A stretch of DNA of 64,000 bases from CAVQBJ01 sp963724405 (GTDB lineage Bacteria > Actinomycetota > Thermoleophilia > Solirubrobacterales > Solirubrobacteraceae), in assembly GCA_963724405.1 (NCBI GenBank), contig CAVRUQ010000006.1:1-64000 (forward strand), written 5' to 3'. Position numbers and translations under genes: made by a program. Below are positions 46,601 through 55,322 of the stretch, piece after piece; position 1 is the first letter of the stretch, and every line of letters begins with the position of its first letter. The notes under the pieces were generated by a model. It did no database searches, had not been told where the DNA came from, and was given only the letters and a program-made list of their open reading frames with translations.

Positions 46601-47609
46601 CGATGTCGGCGCCGGCACGAGCGACCTGCCCGGCGCGATCGCGACCGCCGGCACCCAGAGCATCGCCGCCGCCATCGCCTCGAAGCTCCAGATCCTGGCC
46701 GACAACTGCAACCTCAAGCCCTGGCGGCTCCTGCCGGCCCCGGCCGGTTTCGCGCGAGTGCACGCTCGTGGGGCGCAGGCCACGCCGCTCACCTTCGCGG
46801 TCGCGCCGCGCACGAAGATGCAGGTGATCGGACTGCAGGGCAGCGGCGACGCGCCGCAGGTCGCGCTCACCGGACCGGGCGGCCAGAAGCTGCAGACGCT
46901 CGGCGAGGGGATCGGGATCTCCGGCGACGCGCTCGTCATCCGCCAACCGGTCAGCGACCAGACCCTCATCGAGATCCCCGCGGCAGCCGCGGGCCGGTGG
47001 ACCCTGACCCCGATGCCGGGCTCGGCGCCGATCAGCCGCGTGCAGACCGCCACCCAGCTGCCCGACCCGATGATCAAGGCGCGGGTGACCGGCTCGGGTC
47101 TGCGCCGCGTCCTGCACTATTCACTGCATCCGCAGCCCGGCCTCAGCGTCGCCTTCCGCGAGGGCGTCGACCGTGGCGCGCATCCGATCGGCGTGGCGAA
47201 GGGGGCCCGCGGCACGCTCGCGTTCACGCCCGCGATCGGCAGCGGTGCGCCGCGGACGATCATTGCGACCATCACCCGCAACGGACAGGTCCAGACGAGC
47301 GTCGTCGTCGGGCGCTACCGGCCGGGCTCGAACCGGCCCGGGCGCGCGAGCCGCATCCGCGTGGCGCACACCCGAGCCGGATGGGTGATCTCCTTCCGGC
47401 CCGGCGCGTTCGCCACCGAGCACCTCGTGACGATCCGCTTCCTCGACGGCACCCAGATTCTGCAGGCCGCGCTGCACGGCGGACGCTCGGTCACCGTGCC
47501 CCCGAGCGTTGACTCGACCCGCCCGGTGGGCATCCAGGTCGTCGCCCTGCGGGGTCAGGTGCGAGGATTGCCGGCGACCGTCACTGCTCGAGCTGCGCGC
47601 CGGCATTGA
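43653..47609 (+). CDS. Giant secreted LamG-domain surface protein
   Basis: 1,318 residues from ATG 43653. The signal peptide (SLAGALVSLALGVALAAPSFAVA) is followed by a LamG/concanavalin-like domain (about 35-235: GPLIGQWHLDDLGSGATATDSS, NWHAIAGTYDGTSVHLYVDG, GALDEVRVYDQAL). Then come a Thr/Ser/Ala/Pro stalk (about 245-300), a PKD-like segment, and a long beta-rich body with repeated GxVxVALSSLDSAS-like strands, rich in Asp/Asn/Gly. The C-terminal 150 residues form Ig-like beta strands. No anchor is visible, so it is secreted or held non-covalently. The start lacks a good Shine-Dalgarno; a GGAGG 9 bp inside leaves the start uncertain. Confidence 0.78.
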   Translation: MRHGGQLSLRVSLAGALVSLALGVALAAPSFAVAAGPLIGQWHLDDLGSGATATDSSGSGNDLAIENLVNNPLTPGFFGNAYLFANSLDLRVDGHNLQPAQLTVMAWVKSSSPGAGTYIVAEGGDSGCMGASYALQTGATGVRFYAWGGPGSSVAATAESSGGLWDGNWHAIAGTYDGTSVHLYVDGAEVGSGMPGPVGGIDYSLSNQDFTVGRYPPQGCGGLNYGGALDEVRVYDQALTAAQINQLQTAPGPNPPVLGGGTTTTTSTTSAATSTSVATSTAATTPARPPAPGPAPAIPTAALSAAPTTIGHDLVLNGSGSSRGSSYTFSLGSDGRTVATCPAADPVLNAVVLRPVSTVASVTVHTAAGLSATATTSFTVGAPSSVPTLTVPRGFATPLHGPVAGGPTGQVTVAAVQCTPPGGAPAPTGKSPPSRQVGPGDVAATEVDPNPCTTEVQIGIVSGLGCFSEVSAAHPLPPAEAALLCKYERTCGMLAQLTTLDEAAAVGAGAAAAHESAAGGSLTNGPVLSDVIYQSNQPVRIDGVEIDPVNGGVIVLAAAGLADTGFWKAHSAYLLSSDAVVKIAGLPVSLHVPDYGAAYNQAKGAANCGQSIEQTGDPGCLGQVNLSVPNLTTVPSVDGPIDLSVSPQDLGVELGEFSIPQNVAPLPFLPDLPLTGTVKVALSSLDSASMTIHVALPGLLSDGNGHGLTGDTTLTLTNQHTLQLDSLHILVPSLAQIGLSRLKNLEFTYMRANELFDGKATIDLSDALNGVINAELAFEHGDFQHAHVDYTANQGGGYGPLGPGIFITYVGADLFVNPTRVVGAARVSIGPAVTATGCGGLGVDGTITLAFGTPWSIDSMGNVQVVCNDFGYNSMFHADGNGNVAFGFGLDYPIPGLGDAKGEVVGQVYSNFSDVFEAQLDGELVASFGVKECAGPFCGHFGFNASATGTISLGVAHGRLVGGAGVCAKLGVTFPDPVGFQGFDVGAGTSDLPGAIATAGTQSIAAAIASKLQILADNCNLKPWRLLPAPAGFARVHARGAQATPLTFAVAPRTKMQVIGLQGSGDAPQVALTGPGGQKLQTLGEGIGISGDALVIRQPVSDQTLIEIPAAAAGRWTLTPMPGSAPISRVQTATQLPDPMIKARVTGSGLRRVLHYSLHPQPGLSVAFREGVDRGAHPIGVAKGARGTLAFTPAIGSGAPRTIIATITRNGQVQTSVVVGRYRPGSNRPGRASRIRVAHTRAGWVISFRPGAFATEHLVTIRFLDGTQILQAALHGGRSVTVPPSVDSTRPVGIQVVALRGQVRGLPATVTARAARRH

Positions 47610-47640
47610 CCCCGGCGGCCGCGCCGTAGCGCCGTCCTCA

Positions 47641-50600
47641 TCACCCCGGTTCGACGAGGCCCAGGCGTTGGGCCGCGGCCGCCGCCATCACGCGATTCGG
47701 AACGCCGAGCTTGCCGAGGATGTGCGAGACGTGAACGCCGGCGGTGTGGGGGCTGATGTAGAGCCGCTGAGAGATCTGGCGGTTGGTCAGTCCGGCCGCG
47801 AGGAGCGCGAGCACCTCCAGCTCGCGAGCCGTGAGCCCGAACTCCTTCGCGGACGATGCCTCGGCAGTGGTCGTGGGCCCTCCCGACGGGGTCCCTGGAT
47901 CCGTCAGCTTCAGTCGCGCCCGACGAGCCAGCGCAACGATCTCGTCGCGCAGCGGCACGGCCCCCAGCGCAGCGCAGAGCCGCTCGGCCTCGGCGAGAGC
48001 CGCCTGGGCCGCCGAACGACCGCCCGAGCGAGCGAGCAGCGCCTCGGCTTGGCGGTACAAGGCATACGCGAGCGCGTAGGGCGCCTCGCGAGCGCGCCAC
48101 CGTGCGGCCGCGTCCGCCCACGCCGGCGGGTGGGCGTGCCCGTCCGCGCGGGTCAGCTCCGCGCGACAACTCGCGCGGTGCGCTTCGGCCTCCGGCGGCG
48201 GCGGTGCCCCGCTCCAGGCCGACCGCACGAGTCCGGCGAGGGCCTCGGCATGCTCCTGCGCGCGGGCGCAGGCACGCCCGGCCGCCGCCGTGTCCCCCAG
48301 CAGACGCGCTCTCACGGCGCACTCGGCCTCCAGCCGCACCGCCATCGAGTACAGCGGCGGGGTGTGCAGCAGCTCGGCGCTGACTCCGACGGCGCTCAGG
48401 CCGGTCGAGACGTGCGCGCGCGCCGCGTCGATCCGCCCGTTCCAGAGCTCGAGCTCGGCGGCGCCGACGCGGACGGCCGGAACGTATTGCAACGGGTCGA
48501 CGTCGCGAGCGAGGACCAACGCCCGCTCGAACGAAGCCGCGGCCGCGACGAACTCCCCTCGTGCGGTCTGCAGCCGGCCGGTGACGCTGCAGAGGATCAG
48601 TTCGCCGCCCACGCCGAGAACGGGACTGTCAGAGAACGCTCGCACGCGCTCGGCGGCCTCGTCCCAGCGACCCAACCGGAACAGGTCATCGCTCGCGTTG
48701 GCCGCCATGAAGCTGGAGTCAGACCCGGTCGCGCCCATGGCGTCGGCGACGAGCTGGCCCTTGACCATGACCGCGAGCGCGTCCGCGATGCGTCCCTCCA
48801 GGCGCAGCACCTCGGCCAGCATCGCCGTCGCCTGGACGACATCCCGAGAGCTCCCGGCCTGCTCGGCGAGGGCGACGGCCCACGACAGCTGCTCCTCGCC
48901 TGCGACCGTGTCACCCATGAACGCGATCGAGAAGCCAAGCGCCGCGCGAGCGGCGCCTTCCTCGGCCTCGGTCTCTGACCCGCCTCCGTCGCGCAGCGCC
49001 TGCTCAGCCGCCGCACGGGACTCGCTCCATCGGCCGACGAGGATGTACGCGAGCGCGACATCGGCCCACGTGCGCATCCGTTGGGCGACCTCGCGCTCCG
49101 GCAGCAGGCGCAACGCCTCGTGCAGGGCCTCGAGCCGATCCGCGGTCTTCCAGTGATAGCGGCCGAGCCGCTCGAACAGCTCGGCGGCACGCAGCGGATC
49201 GTCTTCGTGGTCGAACAGGCCAAGTGCCTCACGGCACAGCGCCGCCGCCCGTTCGTAATCGCCAAACCAACGCGCCGCCTCGGCCGCACGCGCGGCGAGA
49301 GCGATGCGGTCGCGCGCGAGCGCGGGCACGACGGGCAGCGGTTCTGCGGACAGTCGAAGCGCACGCTCGAACTGGGCGAGAGCCTCGCCATGCGCATACA
49401 CGCGTTCGGCGGCCAGAGCCGCCTCGATCGCGGCCGAGACCGCCGCGGCCGACTCGCCGGCGGCCTCCCAGTGATACGCGCGCTCGGCCGCCGTCGTTCC
49501 CCCCGCACCGCGCCGCTCGAGCGCCTCGGCCACACAACGGTGAAGCTCCACGCGTTCGGAGGGAAGCAGCTCCGCATAGACCGCCTCGCGCAGCAGAGCA
49601 TGGCGAAACCGGAAGTGACCCGTCCGGCGCTCGTACACCACCAGCTGACGATCGACGCACTCGCGCAACGCCTCGCCCGGCTCGAGCACGACGCGCGGGG
49701 TCCCGCGCCAGAATCCGGCTGCCGCCTCGATGAGCTCGGCATCGACGCTTGCGCTCATCGCGGCCAGCAGACGCAACATCTGCTGAGCGGGCGGCGACAG
49801 GGCCCGCACGCGTGACAACAGGGCGTCACGAAGCGTGGTCGGCAGCTCGGCGTCACTCTCGAGACCGCCGGCGAGCAGTTCCTCCGTGTAGAACGGGTTC
49901 CCCTCGCCCCGGTCGAACACGCGCCGAAGCAGGTCCGCTGGCGGGGCGACACCGAGGATGCCTGTCACCTGCAATTCCACGTGCTCCATGGTGAGGGGGC
50001 GCAGGTCGAGCTGACGCACCCGGTCGCTCGACGGCAGCCGCGCCATGACCACCTGTGCCGGGTGCGCGGCGTGCAGGTCGCTGGTGCGCACCGTCACCAG
50101 TACGCCCAGCCGCTCGCAGCGGGCCTGCTGGACGAGGAAGAGCAGGAAGTCGCGCGTCGAGACATCCGCCCAGTGCAGGTCCTCGATCGTCAGCAGCAGC
50201 GGCGAGCTCGCCGACAGCCGCCGCAAGAACCGGAGCAGCCAACCGAACAGTTCCGCCTGCCCCAGCTCGCCGGCGGCCGCCCGCGGAACGTCGGGGCCGA
50301 ACGGAAGGCCGGGAAACGCGCGCGCCAGCTCCCGGCGACCCGCCGCCGGGAGAGCGTCGACGGTCTCGGCCATGACGTCGGGATCGAGTTCGCCGATCGC
50401 CGCGGCGAGCGGCCCGTACGGAACCTCGCCGCCCGACAGCTCCACGCACTCGCCGAGCAGCGTCAGTATCCCCTCGTCTTCGGCACGGCGGGCGATCTCG
50501 CGCACGACCCGCGTCTTGCCGACGCCCGCCTCACCGGTTACGAGCGTCAACCACGGACGCGACTCGCGAATGTCCCCGAGCGCCGAGGTCAACGCCGCCA

Positions 50601-50820
50601 GCTCGGCGTCTCGCCCGATCAGGGCCTTGCTCGAGACCGCTCGGCGCACGCCGAGCTCGCTGGCGCTCACCGGCGACGGCGTCGTGTGGTCATGGCACGC
50701 ATCGGACGGGCTCGGCGCCGCCTTGCGCCGACCACCGGTCGTTCGTCCTTGTCCGTTGCCTCCATTGGGTCCGCCCCCGCGCCCCGCGTTCTCATCGGTC
50801 GAGCCCGCATCGTCCACCAT
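47641..50820 (-). CDS. LAL-family LuxR regulator with N-terminal ATPase
   Basis: 1,059 residues from ATG 50820 (a GTG at 51021 would add 67 low-complexity residues). Order: AAA/STAND ATPase with Walker A TGEAGVGKTR (about 93-102) and Walker B LLLTIEDLHWAD; a long TPR-like helical middle; and a C-terminal LuxR HTH (LTARELEVLALLAAGLTNRQISQRLYISPHTAGVHVSHIL). This is the MalT/LAL architecture: inducer plus ATP drive oligomerisation and activation. It is convergent with the giant LamG gene, whose stop is 31 bp away; target genes are unknown. Confidence 0.9.
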   Translation of the reverse strand: MVDDAGSTDENAGRGGGPNGGNGQGRTTGGRRKAAPSPSDACHDHTTPSPVSASELGVRRAVSSKALIGRDAELAALTSALGDIRESRPWLTLVTGEAGVGKTRVVREIARRAEDEGILTLLGECVELSGGEVPYGPLAAAIGELDPDVMAETVDALPAAGRRELARAFPGLPFGPDVPRAAAGELGQAELFGWLLRFLRRLSASSPLLLTIEDLHWADVSTRDFLLFLVQQARCERLGVLVTVRTSDLHAAHPAQVVMARLPSSDRVRQLDLRPLTMEHVELQVTGILGVAPPADLLRRVFDRGEGNPFYTEELLAGGLESDAELPTTLRDALLSRVRALSPPAQQMLRLLAAMSASVDAELIEAAAGFWRGTPRVVLEPGEALRECVDRQLVVYERRTGHFRFRHALLREAVYAELLPSERVELHRCVAEALERRGAGGTTAAERAYHWEAAGESAAAVSAAIEAALAAERVYAHGEALAQFERALRLSAEPLPVVPALARDRIALAARAAEAARWFGDYERAAALCREALGLFDHEDDPLRAAELFERLGRYHWKTADRLEALHEALRLLPEREVAQRMRTWADVALAYILVGRWSESRAAAEQALRDGGGSETEAEEGAARAALGFSIAFMGDTVAGEEQLSWAVALAEQAGSSRDVVQATAMLAEVLRLEGRIADALAVMVKGQLVADAMGATGSDSSFMAANASDDLFRLGRWDEAAERVRAFSDSPVLGVGGELILCSVTGRLQTARGEFVAAAASFERALVLARDVDPLQYVPAVRVGAAELELWNGRIDAARAHVSTGLSAVGVSAELLHTPPLYSMAVRLEAECAVRARLLGDTAAAGRACARAQEHAEALAGLVRSAWSGAPPPPEAEAHRASCRAELTRADGHAHPPAWADAAARWRAREAPYALAYALYRQAEALLARSGGRSAAQAALAEAERLCAALGAVPLRDEIVALARRARLKLTDPGTPSGGPTTTAEASSAKEFGLTARELEVLALLAAGLTNRQISQRLYISPHTAGVHVSHILGKLGVPNRVMAAAAAQRLGLVEPG

Positions 50821-51044
50821 CGGGCCGCGCCTCGCGCACCGAACCGTAGTACGAACGGACCAACCGGGCAACTCCGCCGGTCGCGAAAGATAGTGCGGTC
50901 GGCGCGGCCAAGATAACGAGGTTGCGGCATGCGGGGACCGATCGCCGCTCGTAGGTTGTCCATCTCGACCTGGTGGGGGCTCTGACAGGGGGCGCGCGAT
51001 GGTCGGGAACCGAGCGACCACGACCGCAGCTCAAGGAGGAGGCC

Positions 51045-51215
51045 ATGATGGCTCGCACGCGAGATCGACTCGGACGGCGCGTCGTGCCCCGACGCGGCCG
51101 TGCCTACCGGGATACCGACGACAGGTCGCTGCGGCCCCGCTGCCTGCGATCTTCGACCGTGTCCGCACTCCTGGTGCCGCGGCCCGGACGCCCGCCGCGC
51201 CCACGCGGGGGATAG
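51045..51215 (+). CDS. Possible small basic protein
   Basis: 56 residues from ATG 51045, preceded by the strong Shine-Dalgarno AAGGAGGAGG. The peptide is very Arg/Pro-rich (MMARTRDRLGRRVVPRRGRAYRD) with no family. A hairpin follows at 51271. Good ribosome binding site but arginine-rich content typical of GC shadow frames leave it doubtful. Confidence 0.35.
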   Translation: MMARTRDRLGRRVVPRRGRAYRDTDDRSLRPRCLRSSTVSALLVPRPGRPPRPRGG

Positions 51216-51270
51216 CCCGGGCCGGACGGCGGGTCCTGGGGGGGCGCCGCTCCATCACGGACCGGCGCAC

Positions 51271-51304
51271 CAACGCCCTCGGTCCCTCGGGATCGAGGGC
51301 GTTG
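51271..51304 (+). terminator. 11-bp hairpin
   Basis: CAACGCCCTCG pairs with CGAGGGCGTTG around a 12-nt loop, followed by ATCATT. It could end the transcript of the small ORF at 51045. No gene is supported between it and 51474. Confidence 0.5.
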
Positions 51305-51473
51305 ATCATTCGCCCCCGATCACTCGCGCCAGGCCGGTCACCGTTAGGCTGTCGGCTCAGGACTCGCCGGGCCCCATCACGTCCGGCCTGACGCGCAGCC
51401 AAAAGGGGGCACGATGTCGCACGACCCACGGGACCAGAACCGCGTGAGCTGAGATGTCGGAAGCACCGGGCGC

Positions 51474-53509
51474 GTGCGTGGCCGGCTCGTGTCGTGCTGC
51501 GCGCTCATGCTGGCGACCTTGGCTGCCGGCGCTGGTGCCCGCCGCGCGCGCGGACACGGTGACCGTCGGCAGCATGACGCTCGCGTCGAACGGGCCCACC
51601 CTCAACTCGTTCGCCCCAGACGTGCCGGTCTTCCAGGGCGACGCGAGCGCCGGCTACGTGCTCAGCTCGCCGGTGGCCGGCACGATCACCTCCTGGAGCT
51701 TCCTCAGCGGCGGCGCCACGCAGGGCAACGAGTTCACGTTGCGCGTGCTGCACCCGACCGACGCGACCAATACGAGCTTCACGGCGGTCGGCACGAGCGC
51801 CGACGCGGCCGTGGCGACCGCCTCGGGCGACGAGTTGCAGGGCCCGTTCGCGACCAGCCTGCGCCATCCGCGCCGGCGATCGGATCGCGCTGGAGCCGCT
51901 GACTGCCCGGGTACGATGCCGATCGAGGCGGGCTGCCATGGGAGGGGACGGCTACCGCACATTCCCGCGCCCGCTTGCGGATGGGAGCACGGCGACGATC
52001 GACACGGGACAGACGATGGACAACGGCCAGGTCGTCCCCATCCAGGCGACCGTCGTGGTCGCGCCGCTCAACACCGCCGTCCCCGTGATCGCCGGCACGC
52101 CGACCGTCGGCCAGATCCTGTCGTGTTCGACCGGCGCGTGGAGCTACACGCCGACGAGCTACGCCTACCAGTGGCTCGCGGACGGCTCGGCGCTCGCCGG
52201 CCAGACGGGCGCGACGCACACGATCGCCGCCGCCGACGCGGGCCACGCGCTGACCTGTCAGGTCACGGCGACCAACCCCGGAGGGACCGCGAGCGCGACG
52301 AGCGCCGCCACGGACCCCGTCAAGCCCGGTCCGCCGCCCGCGCCGATGAACAGCGGCCTTCCGGCCATCTCCGGAACGGCGCGCCAGTTCGAGACGCTCA
52401 CGACGACCCCGGGGCTATGGACGGGAGGCGTGAGCTCGTTCGCCTACCAGTGGCTTCGCTGCGCCACCGCGAGCGGCGACCAGTGTGTGCCGGTCGCCGG
52501 CGCGACGACCGCCGCCTACCCGCTCACGCGCGACGACATCGGCTCGACGATGCGGGTCGATGTGACGGCCGCGAATGCCAACGGCGCCACGACGGCGCGA
52601 TCGGCGCCCTCCGCGGTCGTGCAGATCGGGGTGATCACCGCACGCCTGTCCGTCGCTCCCGACCCGTCGTGCACCGGCCTCACCGTCGGCATCGACGCGA
52701 GTGGTTCGGTATCGCCGAACGGCATCGCCAAGTACGAGATCCGGCTGATCACCCTCGGCGGCGATGGGGACTACGAGGGCGACATCCGCAACAGCGCGGC
52801 CCGGGACGCGTTCGCGCTGCTCGGAGGGGCGCTCCCCGAGTACGAGATCGACCAGAACACCTACGCGACGTATTACACGCCGACCGCGCACGTCGTGTTC
52901 GGCTGGAACCGCCTCGAGTTCCCGGCCTACCCCGGCGACCCCAATGGCTTCAAGTACTTCGCTCGCGATCCCGTCGGCATCGTGCTGGACGTCACCGACT
53001 ACGCCGGGGCGACCGCGCGCGCGGTCAGCGTCGAGGTCTTCGCGCAGGAGTACTCGAACGGCAGCCGCAGCCAGTGCCCCAGTCAGCCGCGGTTCGTCAC
53101 GCAGCTCCTGAGGGCGAAGCTCGTCAAGAGTGCGGCCTCGTTCGTGATCACGCCCGGCAAGCCCGCGACGAGCCGGCTCGCCGCCGCGCTCGCCTGCACG
53201 GCGGCAGTCGCCTGCACCGGCCAGCTGTCGGTCACGGTCCCGGCGTCGGCCGCGTGCCGGTCATGCACGTTGCGGGCCGCCGCCAAGCGGCGCTCCGCCC
53301 GAGCGCCCGTCGTGCTCGCGCGATCGTTCTTCACGATCGCCGCGCACACGAAGGGCACGGTGGTGGCGACGCTCACGCCGACCGGGATCCGGCTGCTGAA
53401 GGGCCTGCGCCATGGCGCGTCGGCGCGGGCGCGCGTCAGCATCACCACCGTTGGTCCCACCGGGACGACGCTCGCTCACGCATCGACGCTGCTGCTCAAG
53501 CGGAAGTAG
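51474..53509 (+). pseudogene. Secreted Ig-like-repeat protein, two frameshifts
   Basis: The signal peptide (VRGRLVSCCALMLATLAAGA) is in the frame of GTG 51474. The mature N-domain (ADTVTVGSMTLASNGPTLNSF, SGGATQGNEFTLRVLHP) is in a second frame from about 51,540, and the rest (IRAGDRIALEPL, then AGTPTVGQILSCSTGAWSYTPTSYAYQW and two further Ig-like repeats) in a third from about 51,863 to the stop at 53,509. Joined, it is about 677 residues, secreted, with Ig/PKD-like repeats of the ...GxWxxxPxSYAYQW type. The frame seams coincide with homology seams, so it is one gene with two indels. Confidence 0.78.
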
Positions 53510-53522
53510 CGAGCGCGCGACG

Positions 53523-54404
53523 CTAACTGAGCGGGCTGCCGACCTCCCTGACCTCGGCCAGGGTCGCGAGGTCGTCGCCGTCGAGCCGGACGTCGGCGGC
53601 GCCCATGTTCTCCTCGAGATGGGCCACCGAGCTCGTGCCGGGGATCAGCAGCACGTTCTCGTGGCCGGCGAGCAGCCAGGCGAGCGCGACCTGCGACGGC
53701 GTGGCGCCGTGCTTGTCGGCCACCTGCGCGATCGCCGGATCCTCGGCCAGCGTCGCCGGGCCGCCGGTGAACGCCGAGCCGAGCGGGAAGAACGGAACGT
53801 AGGCCACCCCCTGCTCCGCGCAGAACTCGACCGTCGGTTCGTCGGTGCGGTCGAGGATGCTGAACGCGTTCTGGACCTCACCGAGATCGTCGACGAGCTC
53901 GAGCGTGGCCCGGACGTCGTCCAGCGTCGCGCTGGACAGGCCGATGAGATCGAGCTTGCCCTCCTGACGAAGGTCCTCGAGCGCCCCGAGCTGCTCGGCC
54001 AGCGGAACACGCTCCCCCTCTCCGATGAGCCGCAGGTTGACGAGGTCGAGGCGCTCGATGCGCAGCGAGCGTAGGTTGTCCTCGACGCCCTGGCGCAACT
54101 CCTCGGGCGTCTGGGCGGGCAGCCACCCCCCAGCGGCGTCACGGCGACCCCCGACCTTGGTGACGAGCTTCAGATCCTCGGGGTAGGGGTGCAGCGTCTC
54201 GCGGATGAGATCGTTGACCACGTCGGGTCCGTAGTACTGGGAGGTGTCGATGTGATCGACGCCGAGCTCGATGGCTCGACGCAGGACGGCGCGGGCCGCG
54301 TCAGGGTCGCGGGGCGGTCCGAAGACGCGGGGACCGGCAAGCTGCATCGCGCCGAAGCCGATGCGGTGGACGGGCTTGTTGCCAAGCAGAGAGGTGTTAT
54401 TCAT
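53523..54404 (-). CDS. Aldo/keto reductase family oxidoreductase
   Basis: 293 residues from ATG 54404. The TIM-barrel AKR motifs are present: HRIGFGAMQLAG, GVDHIDTSQYYG with catalytic Asp and Tyr, LVTKVGG (Lys), a C-terminal LLIPGTSSVAHLEEN for NADPH. It should reduce small carbonyls. It is divergent from the XRE regulator, 49 bp away, which is likely its controller. Confidence 0.9.
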   Translation of the reverse strand: MNNTSLLGNKPVHRIGFGAMQLAGPRVFGPPRDPDAARAVLRRAIELGVDHIDTSQYYGPDVVNDLIRETLHPYPEDLKLVTKVGGRRDAAGGWLPAQTPEELRQGVEDNLRSLRIERLDLVNLRLIGEGERVPLAEQLGALEDLRQEGKLDLIGLSSATLDDVRATLELVDDLGEVQNAFSILDRTDEPTVEFCAEQGVAYVPFFPLGSAFTGGPATLAEDPAIAQVADKHGATPSQVALAWLLAGHENVLLIPGTSSVAHLEENMGAADVRLDGDDLATLAEVREVGSPLS

Positions 54405-54453
54405 GGTGTCAGCCTGACCACGCGGCGCTCGCGACACAAGAGGGGCACTGATC

Positions 54454-55293
54454 CTGGTACTCGCACCACCACCCACCCGTCGAGAGGAGCTCGCCGAGTT
54501 CCTGCGGCACCGTCGCGAGCGCACGAGCCCGGGAAGTCTCGGCCTGCCGGTCGAAGGGCGCCGCCGCACGCCCGGCCTGCGTCGGGAGGAGCTCTCACAG
54601 CTGGCCGGGGTCGGGCTGTCCTGGTACACGTGGCTGGAGCAGGGACGCGACATCACGCCGTCGGCCAGCGTGCTCGACGCGCTCGCGCGGGTGCTCGGCC
54701 TCGACGCCGCCGAGCATGCCCACCTGTTCCACCTCGCCGGCGTGCCGACCCCCACGGCGAGCGGGGGCTATCCGCGCGAGGCGCCCGACGAGCTTGCGGC
54801 GGTCGTGGAGGGACTCGATCCGAACCCGGCCTACCTGCTCGGCCCCCGAACCGACGTGCTGGCCTGGAACGCCGCGGCCACGCGACTGCTCGGCGCGGTA
54901 TCCCGCGCGCCGGACGGCCAGCGGAATCTCCTGTGGTTCCTGTTCACCGATCCCGGCCCGGCTCCGGCCACGCGCGAGGGCACCGCGCGTTACACGCTCG
55001 CGCGCTTTCGCGCCGAGCACGCGCGCCGCTACGGTGACCCGGCCTTCACGTCATTGATCAACGAGCTGCTGGGAGCGAGTGCGTATTTCCGCGAGCTGTG
55101 GCCGCGGCACGAGGTTCTGTCCGCCCAGCTGGGGACGAAGGCGATGGACCACCCGCGGCTCGGGAGGCTGACGCTGCATCACCTGCAGAGCGTGCCGACG
55201 AGCCACCCCGATCTGCGCCTGACGCAGTTCGTTGCGGCCGACGCGGCCACGCGGGCGGCGCTCAGCGATCGGCTGCGCTCACCGGCGGCCTAG
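54454..55293 (+). CDS. XRE-family regulator, MmyB-like (HTH plus C-terminal ligand domain)
   Basis: 279 residues. The HTH (RREELAEFLRHRRERTSP, RRRTPGLRREELSQLAGVGLSWYTWLEQGRD) is followed by the MmyB-type domain (NPAYLLGPRTDVLAWNAAATRLLG ... HPDLRLTQFVA). The only start candidates ahead of the HTH are CTG codons at 54448 and 54454, with GAGGGG upstream; the first GTG is at 54670, inside the HTH. A rare CTG start or a base error near the start is implied. It probably controls the divergent aldo/keto reductase. Confidence 0.8.
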   Translation: MVLAPPPTRREELAEFLRHRRERTSPGSLGLPVEGRRRTPGLRREELSQLAGVGLSWYTWLEQGRDITPSASVLDALARVLGLDAAEHAHLFHLAGVPTPTASGGYPREAPDELAAVVEGLDPNPAYLLGPRTDVLAWNAAATRLLGAVSRAPDGQRNLLWFLFTDPGPAPATREGTARYTLARFRAEHARRYGDPAFTSLINELLGASAYFRELWPRHEVLSAQLGTKAMDHPRLGRLTLHHLQSVPTSHPDLRLTQFVAADAATRAALSDRLRSPAA

Positions 55294-55322
55294 ACGATCG
55301 ACGGCACGAGGCCGGGCGCGGG

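Noticed and set aside
43586..47512. 1,308-residue open frame in another frame across the LamG gene
   Set aside because: Arg/Gly/Ala-rich composition with no domain, lying over a frame with clear LamG, signal peptide and codon bias. Typical shadow frame at high GC.
50941..50960. CGTAGGTTG words (also near 54071 and 58474) as a shared promoter element
   Set aside because: The 54071 copy lies within coding sequence and none has a -35 partner at proper spacing; chance is sufficient.
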